A stretch of DNA of 64,000 nucleotides from Leucaena leucocephala (taxonomy: Eukaryota > Streptophyta > Magnoliopsida > Fabales > Fabaceae). The notes under the pieces are model-generated. The model was not told the origin of the DNA, did not search any database, and saw only the letters and a program-made list of their open reading frames with translations. Of the stretch, positions 1-10,423 are shown one piece after another. The translations under genes were made by a program, and so were the position numbers. The stretch is from contig CM073518.1 of the NCBI GenBank assembly GCA_037074615.1, forward strand, positions 18,304,501 through 18,368,500, written 5' to 3'. Every line of letters starts with the position of its first letter. The first letter of the stretch is position 1.

Positions 1-59
1 TGGCAACACAAAATTTACAAAATTAACTCCAGCCAAGAAAGAAAAATGGAATTTCATAC

Positions 60-133
60 CTGATACTGAACAAATATCCACTACTACAATGGTTACAAAT
101 TTTTCCACACATTTCAGTTGGACATGAAAAAAC
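60..133 (-). other. possible coding exon of a minus-strand gene leaving the window
   Basis: On the minus strand a 74-base stretch lies between a plausible acceptor (catccatag|G) and a good donor (CAG|gtatg). One frame is open across it and reads FFHVQLKCVEKFVTIVVVD then about five more residues, which looks protein-like but which I do not recognise. Together with the exon-like piece at about 1738-1925 it could be the start of a gene that continues off the left edge. This is inference from splice signals only; no family match is claimed. Confidence 0.2.
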
Positions 134-1737
134 CTATGGATGAACACTTTCAATAGTATGACTTGTTTTAAATTAAAACAGATCCGTACATTGCCTTGAC
201 TCTATTTTTTTATGCTATCTGAATATTATGGTTTAGAAGTTTACTCTTACTAATAATATAAAGTTCATGAGCTATTACCCATATCATCTAATTTCTGCCT
301 CACATATATAACCTGCACTATCAAAATGTTCCAACCAAATTGGGAGTCAGGAGAAACCTACACAAGTGAATCGCACCCCCATCAAGGCATCAACAACCCC
401 CACCCCCAAAGAAAATGTTAATATAACATATTGTGACAAAGTTTTAAAGCAGCAAATAATCCATATGCAAGAAAGAAAGGACCCAAAAACCTCTCTACTT
501 CATCCTCACCACTGGTCCACTACCCCCTCTTTTCATAATCATCTTCTTCTTCCTCCCCTTCACTCCTATTATCACATTCTCTACCTCTAAATGTGGAGCA
601 AGAACACTTTAGAAGCCAAAATAGCTTTTCAATTATTGATACTTTCACTTACCATAAATACAGTTTATCATATACTCTTGTTTATGCAGTAGGATTGGTA
701 TTCCTACTAAACTTAAAAAGCATACTGTCACTATCACGCCCTAATATACCAAAACGTGACCAGCACGAAGTGTAAGATGCCCTCACTTTGTAAGCCCGTT
801 TTAATTTACTATTTTACATTTATAACGTGCAAGATCTGCTTCATGAATATAATATCAAGTGATATGATAATATTGGTTTGAAAACCTTTATATAAATATT
901 AAACAAAGATCTCTTTAAATGTTGAATTTCCCAAACATAAGTTCAACAATTAATTAACTTTCTTTTTTTTTCAAATTACAATACCCTTTTCTCTTATGTG
1001 TGTGTGTGTGTGTACGAGTGCATTTCATTATGAAAGAACTTATCTTCTAAGGTTGTGAAAGCATTTCATTAATGTGACAACCTAATCACTAACCAAAAGT
1101 GAAGCGAAAAAATCCCATAGTCTTCAGTTAACAAATTGTTTTGAGAAAAGAAAAGTCTATAAAAGATCATTCATCTACCTATATTATTGATTATGCAGAC
1201 ATAAAAGGAAAAAAAATACGCTTATAAAGAAAAACTCATGAAAACCTCGCCTTTGCATTTACACTAAATCTGAAATGGCAAATAAATTGCAGCTTTAGAA
1301 GCAACATTTTTCATTTTCACTAAATCTATAACGGCAAATATCAAATTTACCCACTGAAAAATCGATGGGAATAATTTCTAATTCCAGTCATAAAGATGTA
1401 TTATCTTCAACAAAATGGAAGCCATAGAAAGCAAAGAAGAAATCGTTATCTAAAAAAGAAATAAATCCGAATAAAAATTAAACCAGCAGAAGAGGAAAAA
1501 AAGCAAAAAAGGTGTACGTCGATTTAGTTAGTAGCACGACCGTTTGAGCTACTGCTTCTCAGCCTACACGGCGGAGATGTCGAGATCACCAGGGTAGCAC
1601 GGCCGATTGAGCTACTACCGTCAATGACGCAAATAGAGATGAAGAGAAAAGGAGGGAGAGTAGAGATGATTAAGCGACAGTTAGAGAGCCGAAAGATATG
1701 AAGAGAAACCGATGGGGAGCGGAGATGCATACCTGAA
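134..1737. other. unassigned sequence; LTR-end-like remnant near 725-800
   Basis: No supportable gene. It may be intron or intergenic DNA. Around 725-780 the minus strand reads like the 3' end of a plant Ty3/gypsy LTR (ggtcacg, then gggcgtgatagtgaca). A short TG run lies near 1003. A motif of about 23 bases (gtagcac, ccg, ttgagctact) is directly repeated near 1531 and 1594. Short open frames here have no recognisable content. Confidence 0.3.
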
Positions 1738-1925
1738 TTCGTAAGAAGTTATTACCACCCTCTCGTTGCCGGTCGCCGACGGGAAGAACCCCAGATACGG
1801 GGAATTGATGCTCACATAGATGGAGAAAGAGAAAGAGCGATGGTGCGCCTTGAGAAGAGAAATGGAGAGAGAGATGCATCTTCAGAAGAGAAATGGAGAG
1901 AGAGAGAGATGGAAAAGAGATGCTT
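1738..1925 (-). other. possible 5' untranslated exon
   Basis: Read on the minus strand this is CT-rich (a repeated block ctctctccatttctcttctga), as plant 5' UTRs often are, and it ends in a strong donor, ACGAATTCAG|gtatgc. It would be the first exon of the putative minus-strand gene noted at 60-133. The upper boundary is a guess. A simple GA/CT-rich repeat is the alternative. Confidence 0.2.
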
Positions 1926-2149
1926 CATGAAGGAAAAGGTATAGCTGCACATTTTGTAAACACCAAATACAAATATTAAACGCAACATACGAAATCGCAC
2001 TTTTTGTCACAAAGCCCAAAATTGAGCCGCAACTGTTCACATGGCTCCAATGGGCTCTATGAATACTGAACTGTAAGGAGAGGCACCAAGCATAAACAGC
2101 TTATAAACAGTGTCAACTCAAAACTTTTCAGATTTTTTTTATAAGAAAA

Positions 2150-2645
2150 AGTTCAAGGGGTTTGGCATTGGTCTACTAAACGTTTATAAAAAAAAAAACT
2201 TATAAAAAAACATTAGACAACTTTTAAAAAAAGAATTTTTAGAAAAAATTTAGAGAAAAAAAGTAATTCTAAATAAATGAGTGCTTCGATAATTATTATT
2301 AAAAGAATTTTTGTAATTTAAAAATTATTAAAAATAATATGATTTTATTAAAAATATGAGAGAGGAGAGAGAAAAGAGAGAGGAGTGAAGGTAAAGAAGA
2401 GAGAGTAGAAATGATGTAAGAAAAAATAAAAGTAAAATAATAATTGAATAGTTTATAAACTCTTTTATTGTTCTAGAAGTTAATCTCAATAGCTTATTCA
2501 AAATCTTAATTTTAAATTATAATTTAGTCTAAAAATCATTTTAAATAAATATAGCTATTTATTTTAAAATAAATAAACTAAGATTTAGGTCAGAAACCTT
2601 TTTAAAATCTTAGTTTAAGAGTTTCTCAAATAGACATTCAAATAA
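2150..2645 (+). mobile_element. diverged MITE related to the element at 51751-52286
   Basis: An AT-rich stretch with a central GA-rich block (atgagagaggagagagaa) and the motifs aaaatcttaattttaaatta and attttattaaaaatatgaga. The same motifs occur in the same order on the minus strand of the MITE at 51751-52286, so these are two members of one family in opposite orientation. The ends are too diverged here to fix the boundaries or a TSD. Confidence 0.45.
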
Positions 2646-2776
2646 TTCTCACAACAGTAAAAAAAATTAAACTTATATACATATAAAATACATACTCATT
2701 CACTCCTTACTATTTTTATCAACTAGTATCCGCAAAAACTTTTCCAAGATAAAGAGACTGGCGCTTGACATATGAA

Positions 2777-2966
2777 TTTCTTTTTGTTGCTCACCCGGTT
2801 CACTGGAACTTTGCCCCAACTACATCCAGATCCGACCCGCGTCGCGCACCTGGCTATGGTGGGTGAGTCTTCCAACGGGAATTTTTTGCGTACGCCAAGA
2901 CTCAAACTCGAGATCTCGCTTAAACGATACCAAATTGTTTACTACTCAGATTAACTCCCTTGATGT
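2777..2966 (-). mobile_element. tRNA-derived SINE-like element, copy 1 (inverted)
   Basis: Minus-strand sequence matches the SINE-like element at 9233-9435 along its length, with shared blocks such as agatctcgagtt, ccgttg, gactcacccacca, gtgcgcgac and gaaccgggtg. It has an internal B-box-like motif (gagtttgagtc in place of GTTCGAGCC) and ends in an A-rich tail (aacaaaaagaaa). It lies just upstream of the LINE, opposite in orientation to the copy downstream. Confidence 0.55.
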
Positions 2967-3177
2967 CTCACTTTTTTATTAATTAAACTCGAGAGACATT
3001 ATGCAACATCCATTACAATGAGAACTTTGAGTAATGGGCCTAATGTAGTAACAGATCAGCCCATCTTTATGGAGCGCCTTTATTCATTGTCCCAGCTCCC
3101 CTGGACTTCAAAAGCCGGTGAATTTATTTAAAAAAAAAAGGCTGGGGAATACGTCCCCGACAGAGGATCCAATTCAT

Positions 3178-5046
3178 ATGGGAAAAATGGCGTTAATTCT
3201 CTCAGGCAAAAAGCAAACTTTAACTCCTCCATCCTTGGAGGAGGACGATCAACTTGTGCGAAGTGCAAAAAAAATTAAGAGTGGAAGCAAGTTCATAGAA
3301 GGAAAGATAGATCAAGACCAATGGCCGAAACTGGGAACATCTGGAAAAGCTTCATTCGCTGATACACTGAAGGGTATCAACAGGAATGATGATTGCTCTG
3401 ATGACGACATTGAAAAGGAGGAGAGTGTATATTCTGATGATTCAATGTCAGATGACTCATTACAGGAAATGGAAAAGGAGAAGGAGGAGCTGTTGTTCAA
3501 AACATCTGAAGATCCATCAAGGAATTTTCCATCCTTTGTTTTCTCAGACAAGATGAAGAAAAGATTATTCAGAGCTTGGAAGAAGGCTATAATAGTGAAA
3601 CTACTCGACAGAAGCATCGGATACAAAGCCCTTCAGACAAGATTACAAGCTTTATGGGCAAAAAATGGCGTGATCAATTTAATCAATATTGGTAACGGAT
3701 TCTATGTGGTTAAATTGTCAAACAGAGATGATTATTTTAATGCTCTAACAGGTGGCCCTTGGATGATTTATGATCACTACTTGACAGTGAGACCATGGGA
3801 GCCTAATTTTCATTCGAAAAAAGCTACTATTGATAAGGTAGCAGTTTGGATACGGGTGTCAGGGATGCCATTAGAATATTATGATGAGGAGGCACTTACT
3901 ATAATTGGTAATAGGATAGGGGAGACTCTCAAGGTAGACATGAACACTTCAGAACATCTGAGAGGACATTACGCTCGGTTGTGTGTTTTGGTTGATCTGG
4001 GCAAACAGCTAATGCCGGGTTTCTCATTAGATGGAGGAGATTATTATTTGGAGTATGAGGGGTTACATTTGTTATGCACTGGGTGTGGTGTCTATGGTCA
4101 TCGGGTGGAAGGTTGCCCGACTAAAGGAGGTCAACCGCAGAGACAGGATGCCACTGGGAATGCACAGCAAAGTGTGAATGAACAGGAGATGAATGAAGCA
4201 AGTATGCCACGAAAAGAAGAAGAACAGTGGCGTGTTGTCCAAAAACACTGCCGGCAGCGCAAACTAAAGGAGAATAGAGCTGTTCATACACGGCCGGAAA
4301 ATAGGGGTTCAAGATTTGGAGTGTTAGCAGATGAGTCGGAACAGGGAAATGGCATGGGAGAGGATGACGAGGTACGGTGTGATTTGATGCATGATCAGAG
4401 AACGTTAGCTACGGCTGAGACAGGAAAAAATAGGCAGAGAGTAAATGGTGGACGAAAGAGTGGACGGATGACTCATGCAACAGTGCGCCAAAATGATGGA
4501 GAACGAGTAGGTCTGCAAATTTCAGAGGCATTTAATGAGGCGAGAGATGGGAGAGATGAAAATGGGCTAGTGAGAAAAGAAAAAAGAGTAAGGCAGGAGA
4601 AGGAAGAAGGAGGGAATATTGGGTTTGCAAAAGAAGTGAAAGGAATTATTAATAATGGGCTTCAGGGGGGTATTTCATGTGAGAATGATATTGGGCTCCA
4701 GGAAAGTGTATGTGAAATAGGTTGCAACGAGGAGGAAAAAAATGGAGGTTTGGTATGTGATAAGGGAGAGTACACAACTGGGCTACAAGAAGGAAGAGAG
4801 GTAATGGATTATGTTCAGGCCCAGGATCCTTCTAATCATATTGGACAAGGAATAAGAATTGAGGAAGTGGACCCTGGGGATGAGGGGGCTGAAGATGATT
4901 TTCTAGACCATGATTGTGGGCTTATGGACGCAGATAAATGCCAGAGAATTGATGAAGGATATATGGATAGTAAAGGTGTTTTGGACCATGAAAGGATGTT
5001 GGTACCTGAGACCCAATTTGAATGTGGGTCTGGACTGGGCCAATAA
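3178..5046 (+). CDS. LINE ORF1, gag-like nucleic-acid-binding protein
   Basis: A protein of about 622 aa in the position of plant L1 ORF1, which binds the element's RNA. It has an acidic, serine-rich N-terminal part, then a DUF4283-type domain at about residues 130-209 (AWKKAIIVKLL through GGPWMIYDHYLTVRPW), then a CCHC-like zinc knuckle near residues 300-314 (CTGCGVYGHRVEGC). The C-terminal half is charged and low in complexity. I start it at the first in-frame ATG (3178). The frame is open upstream to a stop at 3049-3051 with no ATG, only GTG at 3118, so translation might begin on a non-AUG codon. ORF2 begins 41 bases after the stop. Confidence 0.85.
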   Translation: MGKMALILSGKKQTLTPPSLEEDDQLVRSAKKIKSGSKFIEGKIDQDQWPKLGTSGKASFADTLKGINRNDDCSDDDIEKEESVYSDDSMSDDSLQEMEKEKEELLFKTSEDPSRNFPSFVFSDKMKKRLFRAWKKAIIVKLLDRSIGYKALQTRLQALWAKNGVINLINIGNGFYVVKLSNRDDYFNALTGGPWMIYDHYLTVRPWEPNFHSKKATIDKVAVWIRVSGMPLEYYDEEALTIIGNRIGETLKVDMNTSEHLRGHYARLCVLVDLGKQLMPGFSLDGGDYYLEYEGLHLLCTGCGVYGHRVEGCPTKGGQPQRQDATGNAQQSVNEQEMNEASMPRKEEEQWRVVQKHCRQRKLKENRAVHTRPENRGSRFGVLADESEQGNGMGEDDEVRCDLMHDQRTLATAETGKNRQRVNGGRKSGRMTHATVRQNDGERVGLQISEAFNEARDGRDENGLVRKEKRVRQEKEEGGNIGFAKEVKGIINNGLQGGISCENDIGLQESVCEIGCNEEEKNGGLVCDKGEYTTGLQEGREVMDYVQAQDPSNHIGQGIRIEEVDPGDEGAEDDFLDHDCGLMDADKCQRIDEGYMDSKGVLDHERMLVPETQFECGSGLGQ

Positions 5047-5087
5047 GGTTAGTTATAGATTTGTGTTTCCTTTATATCTGTCATTTT

Positions 5088-8000
5088 ATGGATAGATTAT
5101 TATACTGGAATACAAGAGGGGCCTGTGATAAGGGGCTTCAAAAAAATTTAAAAGCTGTATGTAGTGGCCCAAAACCAAATCTTATTATTTTATCTGAAAC
5201 CAAATGTGGAAAGGAATCTCGTTTCAATTTTATGCATTCATGGGGGTTTGACTATATTAAAGTAATTCCCAGCTCAGGCCGATCAGGAGGATTAGTTGCA
5301 GCATGGAGGAGTGAAGCAATCAAAATATCTGTGCTCATTGAAAATAGACAATATTTTCATCTTCAGTGCGAAGTTAGGGGTCGCCCTCCTTTTTTACTGA
5401 CAGCAGTCTATGCTATTCCTCATTCCAATTTTCGTCAAGAATTATGGAATAATCTAAGGAATTTAGCCACTAATATTTTCATACCGTGGGTGGTGTATGG
5501 CGATTTTAATGATATTCTCTTGCCTACAGATAGAATTGGTGGTGTTGGTTGCTCTCATAATAGGATTAATTGGTTTCAAGATAGGGTTAAGGAGTGTGGA
5601 CTTTCAGATATAGGATTTCATGGACCAAAATTTACATGGAAAGGGCCTAGGATGGCGGGATGCTCCAGATTATATGAAAGATTGGATCGAGCACTTGCTA
5701 ATTCTCATTTTCTTCATCATATGGTTGACTGCAATTTGAAGGTACTATCTAGAATTCCATTTTCTGATCATAATCCTATAGTGTTACAATTTTGTAATCA
5801 TTCTTGTGATAGGAAAAATATACCTTTTCGTTTTGAGGCCATGTGGCTTACTCATGAAAATTTCAAATATTTTTTGAAAAATGCATGGGTAGAGCATGAT
5901 GATTTTAATAAATCTCTACAAGAACTAGGTACATCTCTGGTTAACTGGAACAAAAATATTTTTGGGTTTGTGGAGAAAAAGAAAAATATTTTATTAGCTA
6001 GATTGGGTGGGATTCAAAGCTCTTCAGCCTATACTCATTCTAGATTTTTAAATTCTCTTGAAAAACAATTGCAAATTGAATTAGATGATATTATGAGATT
6101 AGAAGAAATTAAATGGTTTCAAAAAGCTAGAACCAATTGGGTTACTAAAGGTGATAGAAATACCAGATATTATCATTTGAAAACAAAAATGAGAAGAAGG
6201 AGGAATAGAATTTTAACGCTAAAAGATGACAGAGGAAGGTGGATTGAGGATGAGTCTGAATTAATTGACATGGTTATAAATTTTTTTAAGAATCTCTATT
6301 TGTGTGATGATACTGATTCCTGTGTATTACAAACAAAGAACAATTTCCCACATGTTATTAAAGATCGCCTTACAAATTTGGGTAAAATACCAAATGATAA
6401 TGAAATTAAGCAAGCTATTTTCTCAATGGGTCCGTATAAAGCCCCTGGTATTGATGGGTTTTCACCTATTTTCTATCAAGCAAATTGGGATGGGATTAGG
6501 AACTCTGTATGCAAATTTGTGAAAAATGCTTTTGAGACAGGATTATTGGATAACAATGCAAACAAGACTTTGATATCACTCATACCGAAAAGGGAACATC
6601 CTGAAGTAATTGGTCACTTTAGACCTATTTCTTTATGTACGGTCCATTATAAATGTATCACTAAGGTGATTGTTAGCAGATTGAGAAATGTGATAGATGA
6701 GCTAGTTTCTCCTTTTCAATCTAGTTTTATAAAAGGCAGGCATATTCAAGACAACATCATTGTTGGCCAAGAATTAATGCATATAATGAAGAAAGCTAGG
6801 AGCAAAACTGGTTTAATGGCTGTAAAGATTGATCTGGAGAAGGCTTATGATCGTATTCGATGGGATTTTCTTCATCAGGTTCTTATTGATGTTGGTTTTG
6901 ATTCTAGACTTGTAGATCTTATTATGGCTTGTGTTACTTCTGTATCATATAACGTGTTATGGAATGGAGCAAAAACTGAATTCTTTAGTCCTAAAAGAGG
7001 TCTCCGACAAGGAGATCCTATTTCACCTTTGTTGTTTGTTCTTTGTATAGACAGATTATCCCATTTAATTAGTGATGCAGTGAATGAGGGCCAGTGGAAA
7101 CCAATTCGAGTCACTATGAATGGACCAGCCATATCTCACCTTATGTTTGCAGATGATATCCTTCTTTTTGGAGTGGCTACGGAAAAGCAAGCTAGAGTTA
7201 TGATGAATTGTCTGGATAAATTTTGTTTAGCATCGGGAGAGAGAATTAGTAAGAGCAAGTCTTCAGTCTTCTTTTCTCCAAAGGTGCATGTTAATACAAA
7301 GAAAAATATTTGCAACATCACAGGAATGGAAGTTTCTGCAGATATAGGGAAGTATCTGGGTTTTCTGATCATCAGAGGGAGAAAACCTAGAGATTCTTTT
7401 CAATACATTGTGGATAGGGTTAAGTCTAAACTTACAACTTTGAAAGAGAATACCCTCTCAATGGCTGGTAGGATAACATTAGCTAAATCTGTATTGAGCT
7501 CTATACCGGTATATCCTATGCTAGTTTCTAAGATACCAATTTCAATTTGTCAGGAGGTAGAGAAACTGCAAAGGAATTTTATATGGGGGAATAACCAAAG
7601 TTCACATGGATTTCACCCTATTGGATGGGAACAAATTGTAAAGCCTAAATTAAGTGGTGGACTTGGATTCAAGAAATTATCCTCATTTAATCGGGCGTGT
7701 GGAGCAAAAATTGCATGGAATCTAGTTCATGGTGCTAAAGGACTATGGGTTGATGTGTTATTATACAAATATATGTTGAGGAATGAAGATAATCTATTAG
7801 ATGCAAAGAAAGGAGATTCTGTGTTATGGAAGTTCATTTCACAACAGCAAGATATAATAAATCTAGGCACAAGGTGGCATATAAGGAATGGTCAGCTGGT
7901 GAATTTCTTTATGGATAATTGGCTGTTCCCTGACAAAAAGCTAAAGGATTTATGTCTTCGACCACTTACAAAGGAAGAAGAAAATAGTAAAGTGGTGGAT

Positions 8001-9179
8001 TGGATAGATTCAGGGACGTGGGATTTTCAAAGACTTTCGAATCTTATCCCAAGTAATGCCTTTCAGAAGTTATTTAGCATGCTACCACCGATGTCAGAGG
8101 TAGGGAATGATGTAATGGCATGGAATGCTACGCATGACGGTAATTTTACTATTAAAAGTGCCTATTTTCTAATTGAAGCTCAATCTGACTGTACGTATAG
8201 CTCTATCTATAAAAATATCTGGAAATGGAAGGGTGCTGAGCGCATTCGAGTTTTTATGTGGATTGCCTTCAATGATCGCCTACCAACTAATGCTTGGAGA
8301 AGTAAATGGTCATCAACTAGCAACCTATGCCAATATTGTGGTAATGAATCAGAAGATATTCTACATATTCTACGTGATTGCAGTTATGCTAAGCAATTGT
8401 GGTATCACTTGATTCACCTAAGCTATTATTCCGCCTTCTTTAGAGCTTCTTTGCGAGATTGGTTTGCATTAAATCTCAAAAGGGAGGTGGGAGTGGATGG
8501 CATTAACAATTGGGGATTAGTGTGGGGAGTCTCAATTTGGAAATTATGGAAGTGGAGGAACCAAGCTATATTTGATGAGGATTATTTGAAACCGATGGAA
8601 CCTCATGTGATTATTATGCAAACATGGAGGAGCTTTATACAGGTTCAACATGATTGTCTGATTAATGATTCAAGTAACACAAGTGCTTCCAAATGGCAAC
8701 CTCCCCCCTGTGGATGGCGCAAATTAAATGTTGATGGTGCTGTTACGGCGGGACAGAATAAGGCAGGGTGTGGAGGAGTTATTAGAGATCAGTCAGGTAT
8801 TTGGGTTGCTGGATTTTCGACCAAATTGGGATCGTGTACAGTCATTGAAGCAGAACAATGGGCTATCTATAAAGGTCTTAATTTTGCTTGGGAGCTAGGA
8901 TTTAAGAACGTTATCTTGGAAACAGATGCGAAGAATGTTGTGCAAATTATATCTAATCAGACTATTCATGCTTCTAGTCTTTTGCTTTCAAGGATACATG
9001 ACCTTCTGATTCTTCCTTGGAAGATTGAGATCCACCATATCTCTAGACAGCAAAATAAAGTGGCCGATGCTCTAGCGAAGGATGGATTGATTACTACATC
9101 AATATCTCATTCATGTCCTTCGCATTTGACATCCCTTGTTAGTAATGATTGTTTGGGAATTAATCCCCACGTAAATTAG
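5088..9179 (+). CDS. LINE ORF2: AP endonuclease, reverse transcriptase, RNase H
   Basis: About 1363 aa, full length for a plant L1 ORF2. It nicks target DNA and reverse-transcribes the element RNA. Apurinic-type endonuclease: MDRLLYWNTRGA at the start, SETKCG near residue 35, GDFND near 137, SDHNP near 226. Reverse transcriptase: KAPGIDGFSP near 451, LRQGDPISPLLF near 639, catalytic FADD near 686. A zf-RVT motif (CQYCGNESEDILHILRDC) lies near 1080. The C-terminal RNase H domain runs from LNVDGA near 1213 to NKVADALAKDG near 1322, a fusion known from plant L1 elements. The frame is open further upstream, but ATG 5088 directly precedes the endonuclease and is the likely start. No key residue is obviously lost. 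Confidence 0.93.
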   Translation: MDRLLYWNTRGACDKGLQKNLKAVCSGPKPNLIILSETKCGKESRFNFMHSWGFDYIKVIPSSGRSGGLVAAWRSEAIKISVLIENRQYFHLQCEVRGRPPFLLTAVYAIPHSNFRQELWNNLRNLATNIFIPWVVYGDFNDILLPTDRIGGVGCSHNRINWFQDRVKECGLSDIGFHGPKFTWKGPRMAGCSRLYERLDRALANSHFLHHMVDCNLKVLSRIPFSDHNPIVLQFCNHSCDRKNIPFRFEAMWLTHENFKYFLKNAWVEHDDFNKSLQELGTSLVNWNKNIFGFVEKKKNILLARLGGIQSSSAYTHSRFLNSLEKQLQIELDDIMRLEEIKWFQKARTNWVTKGDRNTRYYHLKTKMRRRRNRILTLKDDRGRWIEDESELIDMVINFFKNLYLCDDTDSCVLQTKNNFPHVIKDRLTNLGKIPNDNEIKQAIFSMGPYKAPGIDGFSPIFYQANWDGIRNSVCKFVKNAFETGLLDNNANKTLISLIPKREHPEVIGHFRPISLCTVHYKCITKVIVSRLRNVIDELVSPFQSSFIKGRHIQDNIIVGQELMHIMKKARSKTGLMAVKIDLEKAYDRIRWDFLHQVLIDVGFDSRLVDLIMACVTSVSYNVLWNGAKTEFFSPKRGLRQGDPISPLLFVLCIDRLSHLISDAVNEGQWKPIRVTMNGPAISHLMFADDILLFGVATEKQARVMMNCLDKFCLASGERISKSKSSVFFSPKVHVNTKKNICNITGMEVSADIGKYLGFLIIRGRKPRDSFQYIVDRVKSKLTTLKENTLSMAGRITLAKSVLSSIPVYPMLVSKIPISICQEVEKLQRNFIWGNNQSSHGFHPIGWEQIVKPKLSGGLGFKKLSSFNRACGAKIAWNLVHGAKGLWVDVLLYKYMLRNEDNLLDAKKGDSVLWKFISQQQDIINLGTRWHIRNGQLVNFFMDNWLFPDKKLKDLCLRPLTKEEENSKVVDWIDSGTWDFQRLSNLIPSNAFQKLFSMLPPMSEVGNDVMAWNATHDGNFTIKSAYFLIEAQSDCTYSSIYKNIWKWKGAERIRVFMWIAFNDRLPTNAWRSKWSSTSNLCQYCGNESEDILHILRDCSYAKQLWYHLIHLSYYSAFFRASLRDWFALNLKREVGVDGINNWGLVWGVSIWKLWKWRNQAIFDEDYLKPMEPHVIIMQTWRSFIQVQHDCLINDSSNTSASKWQPPPCGWRKLNVDGAVTAGQNKAGCGGVIRDQSGIWVAGFSTKLGSCTVIEAEQWAIYKGLNFAWELGFKNVILETDAKNVVQIISNQTIHASSLLLSRIHDLLILPWKIEIHHISRQQNKVADALAKDGLITTSISHSCPSHLTSLVSNDCLGINPHVN

Positions 9180-9232
9180 TTGTATTGATTTGGGTGTTCA
9201 ACCCTCACTTGTACCAAAAAAAAAAAATTCAT

Positions 9233-9435
9233 ATGTCAAGCGAGGTCCGAGTGGTAAGTGGTTCAGTATCGCTTAAGCAAGATCTCGAGTTCGAGCCTTA
9301 GCGTACACAGAAAATCCCCGTTGAAAGACTCACCCACCATAGTCAGGTGCGCGACGCAGGTCGGATCCGGATATAGTCGGGGCAAAGCTCCGGTGAACCG
9401 GGTGGACAACAAAAAAATAAAATAAAATAAAAAGG
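9233..9435 (+). mobile_element. tRNA-derived SINE-like element, copy 2
   Basis: A head with an A-box-like motif (ggtccgagtggtaag) and a B-box-like motif (gagttcgagcctt) spaced as in pol III tRNA-type promoters, a body shared with the inverted copy at 2777-2966, and an A-rich tail with (aaaat) repeats at about 9408-9435. It starts directly after the LINE A tract. The A box resembles Leu/Ser tRNAs, an assignment I make only by motif. Confidence 0.55.
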
Positions 9436-9680
9436 TGAGACATGTGACTATTTAGAGCGTATTCGATTTTTAAAGAATACTATTTTATTATAATTCCAGT
9501 CGTAGCACTTAAAGAAGCATCCTAACTCCTAAGTATCTAGGTTTACGCCTGAGAGTAATAGACGGCTCGCCCTGCCTAATATTGGTATCGCCTAGGAGAA
9601 AAAAAGACTTCGCCTTACCCTTAGATGGTGTGCAAGCCCAACCCCTTTCCAAAAAATTTTATATCAAAATTTTTTTTACT
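9436..9680 (+). repeat. dispersed repeat family, copy 1
   Basis: About 245 bases sharing a series of motifs with the minus strand of 35788-36011: gtgagacatrtgactattt, ctaggtttac.cctgag, gtaatagacg, ctcg.cctgcc, cctaggag and aacccctttc. It begins directly after the SINE tail. It has no coding capacity. Its class is unknown to me. Confidence 0.5.
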
Positions 9681-10423
9681 CTGTTATAAAATTAGAGAGG
9701 ATATTACTGGTAGACAAACTGTGAGTACTTCTATAAATATTTTTTGAATTTAGAAGCATACCGTAGTCTTAATGAGCTCCTGAGACACAACTCACTTAAT
9801 TTTTTTTTGTATAAAAAAGAATTAGAAATGAGAAGTAAGAGATGATTTCTTATTCCTTTCATGGGTATCAAATATATAGTTGGAGATGATTGTGAGATAA
9901 TGGAGATTATGAGAGAGAAATGAGCATCCACACAAAGATATTATATTTATAACATGCTCTATATTATTTCTATATAATATTTTAGATTGAAATAACATAT
10001 TATTTTTACTCAAAACATAAATTATTTTAATGCTAACGTGCAACCCTCATTCTAATGGGGGCATGCCTTTTATGCAAATAGTTAGGCATATCTAGATTAT
10101 ATATACTTTATATTTAATGTTAATTAATATATTACTTTTGTCTGACCCACTGTCTACCAAGAATAAGCTGATGTAATACCTTTTGATGCAGGTGATTGAG
10201 ATGAGCAAGAGATGAGAGTCCTAGATTAAATATGGCTAATCGCAGTCATTCATTTTACTTACAAGCAGACGAACAATTTATATATATATATATATATAAT
10301 ACATCATGTATATTTACAATGCAGATAACAATCTTACTACATGTAAGAGTGAAAATCATAGTACACATATAATGAAAATCGTGGTACTCACTTCAGTATA
10401 ATTATAGTACTTTACATAGTCAT
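9681..10423. other. AT-rich intergenic DNA
   Basis: No gene seen. There is a (TA)n run near 10279. Past about 10200 the sequence begins to resemble the LTR-like module that fills 10424-11398. Confidence 0.5.

Larger units (their letters stand above)
2967..9227 (+). mobile_element. L1-type LINE retrotransposon with two intact ORFs
   Basis: Two long ORFs in the plant L1 order (gag-like ORF1, then endonuclease/reverse transcriptase/RNase H ORF2) are followed by a short 3' UTR and a pure A tract at 9216-9227. The 5' end is not certain: about 210 bases separate the upstream SINE copy from the ORF1 start codon region. I found no direct target-site duplication. The sequence after the A tract (aattcatatgtcaagcg, 9226-9242) recurs only in inverted orientation at 2762-2778. 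Both ORFs are free of stops and frameshifts, which suggests a young insertion. Confidence 0.9.

Noticed and set aside
6304..6522. Short open frames inside LINE ORF2 and on its opposite strand
   Set aside because: Shadows of the long ORF2 reading frame.
9216..9242. Direct target-site duplication for the LINE
   Set aside because: The sequence after the A tract was not found in direct orientation at the LINE 5' side, only inverted at 2762-2778.
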